From NCBI GenBank assembly GCA_029204225.1, contig CM055100.1, positions 51,019,005-51,083,004 on the forward strand: a DNA stretch of 64,000 nucleotides, given 5' to 3'. Each line of letters begins with the position of its first letter. The stretch's first letter is position 1. The notes beneath the pieces are model-generated. The model worked only from the letters and a program-made list of their open reading frames with translations, was not told the DNA's origin and did not search any database. The position numbers were made by a program, and so were the translations under genes. Below, one piece after another: positions 12,778-21,713 of the stretch. Origin of the DNA: Diphasiastrum complanatum. Taxonomy: Eukaryota > Streptophyta > Lycopodiopsida > Lycopodiales > Lycopodiaceae.

Positions 12778-14145
12778 CTATTGTGATTCATAACTGATGT
12801 GACGGGCAGGTAGGATCTTAGTTGGTTGTTTCAGACAGTCTTTGAAACTGTGTTTTCTGATACAGTCATGACACTCAGCATGGTACTTGATCTTGACTGG
12901 ACAATCAACCATGAGGTGGCCAGTTTCACCACGGATGAAACATCTAGTGTGCAATGGCCCTTGTATAACATCATAGTCATCTTGTATGGCTAATGGTTTC
13001 GGACTTTCAGGTGGATATTCATGATAAGTCAAGGCATTTTCAGACTGTGATGATTGTTCTCCATATTGTTGAGCTGTATGCTTGGATAGGCCGATATGAA
13101 GGACAAGCATCAGCAGGATGCGTAGCCCGGCAGTGTGGGCACCACATTGGTTTTTGTTTATAAGGTACATGTGCAGTGTTTGGTTAACCAAGCATACTGC
13201 TTTGGATAGACTTCAGAGTAGTTTGAAATTCATTGGTGAGTTTCTCCATTTGAAGTTGGTGTTGCTTATAAAGCAACTCCAATTGTGATTTCCAAAGCTG
13301 ATCTTGGGTGTTCTCGATCGGCTTTGACTCATGGACAGGAGCACATGGTGCTCTTCTTTATCTAGATTCGTCAACATCTGATCCTTCGTCTTCTTCCTTG
13401 ATGGCATCAGACATAGCTAATTTGAGGCTCATATATTCGTCATTTGATTTAAGCTTGCGTCTAATCCATCTTGGAAGGCCGACTAAGAACCAGATGATGA
13501 GCATATGTTTAGAGGGCTGTTTCTGTACTTGACTTTTGAGGCATTTGAAACGCTCGATATAGTCTCGTACACGTTCATCCTTTGCCATCTTGATGTTACT
13601 CAATTTGACAAAAGGACTCTCGATCAAGCGAAAGGACTTAAAACGCTTGATAAAGGACTCTTTCAAGATTGACCAGTCTGTCTTATCTTCACGATCAAGG
13701 TGGAAAAACCAATTACGTGCTTTAGAGATCATGGTCATCAAAAACAGTTGGACCATAGCATCGGGAGATGTTTCGCCATACACATCACATGCATTCTCAA
13801 AGATTTGCAAAAATCTTTGAGGGTCCGAACTATCGTCAAACTTTGGTAGATCTAGCTTGGATGTACGTCCCTCATGATGGGCATTGTGGGTAGCAGAGAC
13901 TCCATTAAGGTTGGTTCTGGCCTGTGAGGGTTCAGCACCATAAAATTCAGGTCGTGCGCATGAGGACTCAGCTCTATCAGGTTCTTGTCCCTCAAATGGG
14001 TTTGTGGATGGCTCGTGTATTTGGGACCGCATTCGGTAGAACCTATGACGTCTCTTTGTTCAGCTACAGGGGACCTGATCTCGTATGGATAATCTTCGGG
14101 GATTTTAGAATCTGTATTGTCGGCCATTGGGTACTGTTGTGTCAT
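12778..14145 (-). pseudogene. Gypsy-type gag of family R (frameshifted)
   Basis: Three frames in order. 14145-13852 gives an N-terminus (MTQQYPMADN). 14032-13358 holds the Retrotrans_gag domain: LPKFDDSSDPQRFLQIFENA, SKARNWFFHLDREDKTDW, FIKRFKS, VRDYIERFKCLKSQ and WFLVGLP. Below 13358 come a coiled-coil-like stretch (KSQLELLYKQHQLQ) and zinc-finger motifs: CPHCRATHPADAC, CFIRGETGHLMVDC (second Cys of a CCHC knuckle replaced by Arg) and CHDCIRKHSFKDC. At least two frameshifts and a stop after DVDESR break it. It would have encoded the particle protein; no pol follows. Confidence 0.85.
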
Positions 14146-14374
14146 TTTTGTGTTTGGTATGTGTTTTTGGTGTTTTTGGATTTTTTAGGGTGTTGAAGGA
14201 AGTGAAGGTGGAGACTCAGTATGAAAATTGCTTTCTAGTGGTATGAGTTTTATTTTTTATTTTTTTCAGCCTCTAAGGCTTTGGAGAGATGGTGGTTCAG
14301 TCGAAATGCCAATCAGAGGTGTCATTTAAAAGTTCTGTGGTCTGGCATGGAGTTGGTTAGTTGAGATGGTGAGG

Positions 14375-15178
14375 AATCCCGTCGGTCGAGATTGGACCCA
14401 GAACCGTTGGTCGAGATCTGACACAAACTCGTTGGTCGAGATCTGACGTAAACCCATCAGTCGAGATCTGACGCGAACCCATCGATCGAGATCTAATTGA
14501 AAACCCATCGGTCAAGATTTGACGCGAACCTGTCGGTCAAAATTTGACGCGAACCCGTCGGTCGAGATCTAACGCGAATCCGTCGGTCGAGATCTGAGGT
14601 GAACCCGTCGGTCGAGATCTGATTGAAAACCTGTCGGTCGAGATCTGACGTGAACCCGTCGATCGAGATCTGACGTGAACCCGTCGGTCGAGATCTGATC
14701 AAAAACTCGTCGGTCAAGATCTGACGCGAACCCGTCGGTCGAGATCTGAAAAAAAATTGTCGGTTGAGATTTGAAAAAAAAAGCGTCGGTTGAGATTTGA
14801 AAAAAAGCGTCGGTTGAGATTTGAAAAAAAAAGCGTCGGTTGAGATTTGGAAAAAAAAAACATCGATTGAGATTTGAAAAAAAAGCGTCGGTTGAGATTT
14901 GAAAAAAATCGTCGGTTGAGATTTGAAAAAAAAAAAGCGTCAGTTGAGATTTGCAAAAAAATCGTTGGTTGAGATTTGAAAGAAAAGCGTCGTTTGAGAT
15001 TTGAATGGAAGCGTCGGTTGAGATATGAAGGAAAGCGTCGGCTGAGATATGAAGAAAAGCGTGGGCTGAGATATGAAGGGAAGGGTCGGTTGAGTTTTGA
15101 AGGGAAGTGTCGGTTAAGATTTGAAGGGAAGCGTCGACTGATATATGAAGGAAAGCGTTGGCTGATATATGAAAGAAA
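14375..15178. repeat. 25-bp minisatellite, about 32 units
   Basis: The plus-strand unit is close to GTCGGTCGAGATCTGACGCG plus a short spacer. Units change along the array: GTCGGTCGAGATCTGACG types on the left, GTCGGTTGAGATTTG followed by A-runs in the middle, and GTCGGCTGAGATATGAAGG types on the right. It lies between the primer-binding site and gag of the family R element, in its leader. Minus-strand ORFs over it are repeat translations, not genes. Confidence 0.95.
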
Positions 15179-15497
15179 TGGAGCATGACGGGACGGCTGA
15201 AGGAGTATGGTTGGTGGGTTTGGGTTTCGATTTTGCAGTTTAATACTAAAGCAAGTCTGATCGCTTGTGTTTGCAGTTATTGTAGCTTGCTGGTTGGTTT
15301 GCAGGTTCAGGTGCAAGCAAGTTGGTTTTCGGACGGATTTGCAAGCAAGTCTATTTGCCTGCGATTGTTGTTTCTTGTAGGTCGTTTTGTAGGTAGGGTA
15401 GTTCGTTTGCAAGTTAGACTACAGACTAGAACTGGTATGGATCTATTCAAGAACACTGTTGCAGCAGGTGTGGGTTTATGAGGTGTGGAGCTCAAGC

Positions 15498-15512
15498 AGC
15501 AACGATGCCAAA
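15498..15512 (-). other. Primer-binding site of family R (Asp-tRNA-like)
   Basis: The minus strand after the LTR end TGTCAACA reads TTTGGCATCGTTGC, matching the common gypsy site TTGGCGCCGTTGC except for two bases. Its place next to 15513 fixes the 5' LTR edge. Confidence 0.6.
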
Positions 15513-16185
15513 TGTTGACATCTTCAGAGCCTATAGAATTTGTTAACTAGTTTTTTTTTGTTTCTTTCTTCTTCTGCCTATCAGCAGAGACTGTGGGCAC
15601 CTCTTGACATTACCTTCCTTGTTTTAAGGCCCAAATTAGGCAGAAGGGGCAGATAATCATTGTAGTATTGTCCTGCCTGTCAGAGGACATCCAGATGGGT
15701 CACTCTTGAATTGAATGCACATGCATAATCAACCAAAATGCAAGCCAATGCGTTCAACAAATGATCTATGTTACTGCTCAGTTGAACAACGATGGATTCC
15801 TACTTCTACTTTGCTGCAAAATGAACTAAAATCAGATCCTACACTACTTTACTTGCATAAATTGACAAAACAAGAAACAAAAACTAATCTACAGCATGTT
15901 AGAAGTCCAAGAATCAAGAAACCAACCAGTCTTTTGATTCTTGGACATCCCAAGAACATCAAGAACTAGAATGTTAGAGAATATGCAAGATTTATGCCAC
16001 ATTTCTAGCCTATTTAGTTTACTTGAATGCTGGCTCCTACATTAATCCACAAAAAACATGAAATCTAATCCACAACTAGGAAAGCAAGAAAACTAATCCA
16101 CTCTAAATCCACAACCACACACAATATGAATGGAAGGGCATGATCATAGGGGCATCACTCAAGAAAACCATCATGATCAAGGAGC
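15513..16185 (-). repeat. Truncated 5' LTR of family R
   Basis: Matches 9370-10028 almost base for base, then stops at GGAGC where the family A Copia LTR begins. The rest of the LTR is not found downstream. Confidence 0.8.
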
Positions 16186-16450
16186 TGTGTGGAAGTAGTG
16201 GATGAGTGTAAGTCATGCAGTAGCAGACACACATCTCCACACTCATACTTACATAGAATTAGTAGTAGCTAGTTTCTATTCGTGAGGAAAAATACCTCTC
16301 TTGCGCCAACGCGTTGATCTGGAAAACAAACAACGCTTAAAAGGATCATTGTTGTATACTTGATTTTGGTAATATAGACAATTAACAATTATTCTGCTCA
16401 ATGTATGCAATCATATTAGTGAATCACAACTAGCTCCGACTTCGAAGTGA
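16186..16450 (+). repeat. 5' LTR of Copia family A (partly deleted)
   Basis: Starts TGTGTGGAAGTAGTGG and aligns with 19748-20190. A 176-bp block present at 19975-20150 is missing at 16412/16413. No primer-binding site follows, so the LTR-interior junction is lost. Confidence 0.75.
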
Positions 16451-16539
16451 TTGCTTATTTGTGCATTGATGTATGTGCTACATCCTCAATCGACTTTCAA
16501 GAAGTGCAACATCACATTTTGTTACAACCAGACAGATCA

Positions 16540-19330
16540 TTGATGACTTTTGACAATCGGATTCCTCCAGATACATAATTCTTGGAGATGGATCAAGACA
16601 TGAAGTGAGTGGAAATGGAGTGGAACTAGAGTGCTATGGCTCAACACCAATGCCAGAGATTGAAGATTGGACAATGTCCCATATGTGCCTACATTGCAAA
16701 AGGATCTACTATCAATTGCAAGGATAGCAGATGCAGGCATGCGGGTGGTATTCACCAATGAAGCATGCAATGTAGTTGATGCTAGCACTAGTACACTAAT
16801 CACTCATGGAAGATGTAAAGGCCACCTGTATCATCTAAAGATACACCTGCCGACAGAGCAGGCTCATCAAGTCCATGAGTCGATGGATGTTCTATGGCAC
16901 AGGAGACTGTGTCATATGAAACCAATGGCTTTGTACAAAGCAAGCCAGCATGGATCAATCATAGGAGTTAGCATAAAAAATGCAACCAGTTTGTCGACAT
17001 ATTGTGATGCATGCATCAAAGGCAAGATGTCGCGTACACCCTTTACCAGAGATTCCTTCAGAGCAATAAAGCTCTTGGAGTTGGTACACTCCGTGGACCC
17101 TTTGACATACTCTCTGTGGGAGGATCAAAATACTACATCACCTTCATCGATGATTTCAGTAAGTTTGTTGTTGTCTAAGTCATCCACAACAAATCTAAAG
17201 CTCTTGATAAGTTCACAGAGTATGTGAACTGGGTTGAGAAGTGGACAGAAAAGAAGATCAAGCAGATTAGAACCGATAGAGGAGGAGAGTACATGTCTAA
17301 TCATTTTGCCGACTTCTATACAAGTCAAGGCATCCTTCACAAGAAGAGAACAACCTGTACGCCACGACATAATGGCGTACTTGAGAGAAAGAACGGAACT
17401 CTCGTGGAGGCAGCAAGATGCATGATGGCCTACTCAAAGGCATCAAGATCATTATGGGCTGAAGTAGTAGCTATGGCTGCCTACCTACAGAATAGGACAG
17501 GCAAATCAGGCATTTCTCACACTAATCCACATGAAGTGTGGTGGAGTAACAAGCCTAATTTGGATCATGTACGTGTCTTTGGATGTGTTGCATATGCACA
17601 CAAACTTGACAAGCTTCGAAAGAAGCTGGATGAAAAGTCGAGCAAGGATACCTTGTAGGATATGATATTCATTCATCATACTACAAGATCTATATGCCAG
17701 AGACCAATCAGGTAAAGACCGTCAGAGATGTCAGATTCGATGAAGTAAGAACAATGGCTAACGAATATCCAATTGGCTATGAAGTTCTTGACAAGCAGTA
17801 CTACAACCTGCCGACATCGACAGAGGGAGCAGACCCTGAGCATCCAGATGAAGATGTTCGAACTCCAGATGGACCGAGTGACAGTTCAGACGATGAACAG
17901 TCGACATACAGCCTGTACCCAGGACACCTACTACACACAACAGCTCTGCAGTCAACAAAGGTAAGACACTCGACAAAGACAAAGCCATCGAAGTGTTTGC
18001 ACAATCTCCAAGGAGATCAACAAGAGAAAGAAGAGCACCAGTCAGATTTGTGCCTGACAGCTCAACTTCCACAACCGAAGAGTTTTGTGAATTCGGTGGT
18101 GAAGCACAAACTTATGAAGAAGCCATCGATAGTCCCGACAAGGACAAATGGATAAATGCAATGGAGGAAGAAATGAGCTCCATGCAAGCAAACAAGGTCT
18201 GGACTCTTGAACCAGTACTAGCTGAGAGAAAGACTATCAAGTGTCAATGGATCTACAAATACAAGTATGGACCGGATGGCAATGTATCAAGATACAAAGC
18301 CAGGCTTGTTGCTAAAGGTTTCTAGCAAAAGTATGGCATCGACTATACTGAAACTTTCTCTCCTATTGTAAAGCATACATCAATACGCATATTGTTTGCT
18401 TATGGAGCAGCCTACAATATGAAAATCCATATTATAGATGAGAAGACAACCTTTCTCCATGGTAATCCAAAGGAAGAAGTCTATATGGACCAGCCACCAG
18501 GTTTACTTGTGACTCATTTCTTGACTATGCCTGCAAAATGCAGAGAAGCATTTATGGACTCAAACAGTTTGCCAGATAGTGGTACAAGAAAAAAGATCAT
18601 GCTCTCAGATCCTTGGGCTTTTAGCCTCTGATGGCCGATTACAATGTTTATGTAAAGGTCATAGATGGAAAAATCCTCATCATAGGTGTCTATGTGGACG
18701 ACACACCGATCTTGTCAAGGAACGATAATCTGATTACATAGGTGAAGCAGGATATTTCAAAGCACTTTGAAATATTGGACCTAGTAGAAGCAACGTGCTA
18801 CCTGGATTTGTAGATCGACAGAGATCTTGAAGGTGGGAAATTATATCTACACCAATCAAGGTACATTCAAAAGATCATGGATGATTTCGACATGACAGAT
18901 TGCAAGGGAGTGCATACTCCTATGGTCTCTGGCACAATACTGACAAGTGAAGACTGTCCCAAAGATGATGCAGAACGACAAGCTATGCAACATAAGCCTT
19001 ACAAAAGGCTTATTGGTTCTTTGATGTACTTGGCAGACAATACAAGGCCAGACATTGCCTATGCAGTGTTCAAATTGAGCCAATTTAATATTAATCCAGG
19101 TTTGACACATTGGAAAATTGCCAAGGGAATTCTACAGTACCTGTAGAGCACAAAGGACTATGGACTCTGCTATTCTCAAAATGCAGGACTTCAAATAGAG
19201 TCCTACAGTGATGCAAGTTGGGCATCAATCAAAGATGATTCCAAAAGTGTTTTAGGAGAATGCACAATAGTAGCCAATGCAGTTGTTATATGGATTAGCA
19301 GAAAGCAGACCATAACTGTCCAATCATCAT
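16540..19330 (+). pseudogene. Ty1/copia pol remnant, family A
   Basis: Starts inside the protease (GDGSRHEVSGNGVELECYGS near 16580), so gag and the protease active site are gone. Then: pre-integrase HHCC (LWHRRLCHMKPM, CDACIKGKMSRTPF), integrase core (QIRTDRGGEYMSNHF, TPRHNGVLERKN), VFGCVAYAHKL, RT (KCQWIYKYKYGPDG, KARLVAKGF followed by TAG, YVDDTPIL near 18690), the RT tail (KPYKRLIGSLMYLAD) and RNase H to about 19326 (SYSDASWASIKDD, RKQTITVQSS). Frameshifts near 16665, 17100 and 17650 and several stops break it. The RNase H C-terminus is replaced by unrelated sequence. Confidence 0.9.
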
Positions 19331-19747
19331 GTGAGGAAGTCCAGACTCAGCTGAAGTGGCCGAAGGCCCCGAAGACAACAAAGAAAACAAAGGCAAACCA
19401 GTTCCCAAAGGCCGAAGTCTCCAAAATGTCCGAAGTCACCGAAGTGACCGACGAGGACTCAACCCCAACAATGTGCCAAAGTCAAAAGTCGAGTAGCCAC
19501 GTCAAATGTCGAGTACGTCGACTTTGAGATCCAGGCTTGACGAGCGTGATAGTTTGAATGTCACGACTCAGCCGTTAAGCCACATAGCCAAGCAAAGTAC
19601 CAGCACATGTAGTTAGCTGATGTTTTAGCTTAAACTATCTTGTAATGCTTAGCTAATTAGTTTTTGTAATAAGACCAAGCATGCTATATGTATTGGAGAT
19701 CAGATGCAGATAAGATATAGAAAAGGAGAAAAAAAAAATATAGAATG
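19331..19747 (+). other. CCGAAG-rich region, probable start of family A 3' LTR
   Basis: Begins TGTGAGGAAGTCC after the broken RNase H. CCGAAG occurs about five times between 19360 and 19445 amid similar GAAGT words. It runs on without a break into sequence shared with the 5' LTR at 19748, so the true LTR may begin near 19331, with the 5' copy truncated. Confidence 0.45.
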
Positions 19748-20223
19748 TGTGTGGAAGTTGTGGATGAGTGTAAGTCATGCAATAGCAGACACACATCACC
19801 ACACTCATACTTACATAGAATTAGCAATAGCTAGTTTCTATTCGTAAGAGAGAATACCTCTCATGCACCAACGCACTGATCTAGAAAACAGACAACGCTC
19901 AAAAATATCATTGTTGTATACTTGATTTTGGTAATATAGACAAGTAACAATTCTTCTGCTCAATGTATGCAATCTCTGAATGTTGTGATGCTTGCTTAAT
20001 TCATAAGTAGATATACTTCTGCTATCATTTGACATTATCTACTATTCATAAATTAGTACCAGATTAGCAGTAGCCATCTGTAGTTCAGAGGATGTCTGAT
20101 CGCGGAATGAAGCAGTAGCTTTTCTGGACAGATCGACTCCATATGAATTCATATCAGTGAATCACGACTAGTTTCAACTTCAAAGTGCTCGAAGTCTCCG
20201 ACTTCTTCAAATTTCAGGATCTA
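19748..20223 (+). repeat. 3' LTR of Copia family A, interrupted by a nested Copia
   Basis: TGTGTGGAAGTTGTGGATG matches the 5' LTR at 16186. The alignment reaches at least 20195. The intact element then interrupts it, and sequence in the same style resumes at 26396 (CAATAGTAGCGTC, GTCGAAGTCG). Confidence 0.75.
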
Positions 20224-20903
20224 TGTTAAAAATTCACAATTCTAGCTTGACTAGTTTTGGTCATATGACTTGTAAATAGTTAGATGGTCATGATGTGGCT
20301 TGTCACACGTGCCAAATAGCATAGGATTCCATTCATAAGGATGTTCTCAAGTAGATCTAAGTGTTAGAACCTTTGGAATGAGTCCAAATTATGCTTAGAT
20401 ACAAGGGAGAAAAAATAGGAGCTATTTTTGGTAATTTTGCATTGTTGAGGGATCTCCAAGATTCCAACCCTAACTTGGTAGGGATGAAAGATCCACCAAA
20501 ATTAGCATTAGGGATAGGTTTAGGGCTACTCATACCTGCCCAAAACCGTGATGGATCATGTATATATAGGTGATGATATCTCACCAAAATCAATCAAGCA
20601 ATTTCATGTTTTTTCTCTCATAATGGTGCAATTGCTCTCTATGTTCATAATTGTTTGAGTACTTGTGATTACTAATGATTATAGGATTGAATGTAGGTCT
20701 GGTGTACAGTACTCAGACTGTGGGAGGCCGTACTTTCACACGTGTGAAGCCTTCTTCAAGGATTTGGGCCATTTAGTGAGGTTCAAGCATAGATTTTTGA
20801 TGGATTTTGATGGTTGAACTTGTGCTAATCTTATGAAATCATATCTATTGTTTCCCTCATCATTTCAAGTGTTTTAGGATCCTTATTTGCTGTAATTTTT
20901 ACA
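20224..20903 (+). repeat. 5' LTR of the complete Copia element
   Basis: Runs from TGTTAAAAATTCACAATTC to GCTGTAATTTTTACA. TATATATAGG at 20561-20570 is the likely TATA box. CACGTG (G-box) occurs upstream at 20306-20311 and again in the 14-bp palindrome TTCACACGTGTGAA at 20735-20748. Confidence 0.95.
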
Positions 20904-20916
20904 TGGTATCAGAGCC
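20904..20916 (+). other. Primer-binding site (initiator-Met tRNA)
   Basis: TGGTATCAGAGCC directly abuts the LTR end, the canonical plant Copia arrangement. Confidence 0.95.
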
Positions 20917-21713
20917 TAAAGGTTGAAATGAGCTAAATCCTTGGTTTTCATTCAATTTGATCATAATTTTTGATCTAAATCTTGTGTAGATTGGATCTTA
21001 GCATCTAGTATTGATTCTAGAACTCAAAGTGAGTCAAATACATTGGAGATTGGTGTTGTGTGACTTCATTTGCAGGTGTTTAGGTGTCTAAAACCAGAGG
21101 CAAAGTTGAATTCGATTCACATTACCAAGATAGCAAGTTTTGCTTGCTCCAAGCATTGATTTCTAAGCAAGTTTTGGAGGTGATTTCATAGAGGAGGCTT
21201 TCTAGCATTCAAGGAGAGGGAAGATCAGAGTTTTGGGGACTCTTCAAGGCTGATCTAAGGTGTAGTAGACACCTCCTAAAGTGATTTATGTTCAGTCCAA
21301 CCATTGCTTGACTTATGCACCAAATTAGATCAATTTTTCATCAATTTTGATCATTTTTTACTTGTGATTGGATAGTAGATTGTGTTGCATCCTCATTAAG
21401 TTCCATTTAGATCTTTTACAAGTGATTTTGGAAGTATATTAGGTTGCTGAAATTCACTCTTGATCAGATCATTTGGAAGCTTTAATGTTCTTTATAGAAA
21501 GAGGGCAATTCTACTAGTATTGTCTACTTCAATCAAGCAAGTGCATTGTTTCTAGTATTCTATGATTTGATTTTGTTAGAGATCATTCTTAGATCTTTAT
21601 AGGAATTCTATTACTAATCTTTTCAGGTCCCTAAGAAGTGGGATAAGGTAGACCTTCAATCAAATCAATAGAAGTAACCTTCATTTGTGTCAAGTCCTTG
21701 ATTAGGAGACTAG

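Larger units (their letters stand above)
9370..16185 (-). mobile_element. Gag-only LTR retrotransposon (family R), minus strand
   Basis: Parts in minus-strand order: 5' LTR (truncated, about 16185-15513), primer-binding site (15512-15498), leader with a 25-bp minisatellite (15178-14375), gag (14145-12778), about 2.3 kb without pol, polypurine tract (10507-10492) and 3' LTR (10491-9370). No protease, RT, RNase H or integrase can be found in the 5-kb interior, so it would be mobilised in trans, like the gag-only (TR-GAG) or LARD classes. The 5' LTR loses its outer 463 bp where Copia family A begins at 16186, so no target-site duplication can be tested. Confidence 0.75.

Noticed and set aside
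14375-15178. Regular ~25-bp units suggested a CRISPR-like array
   Set aside because: Units are adjacent with no unique spacers, it is plant DNA, and it sits in a retroelement leader. It is a minisatellite.
14569-15412. Minus-strand ORFs of 205 and 232 codons (QISTD/SDLDRR repeats)
   Set aside because: They are translations of the minisatellite in two frames; a repeat unit near 25 bp cycles through frames and no start context or domain exists.
9370-16185. A host gene with zinc fingers at 12.8-14.1 kb
   Set aside because: Retrotrans_gag core, flanking LTRs, primer site and purine tract identify it as element gag.
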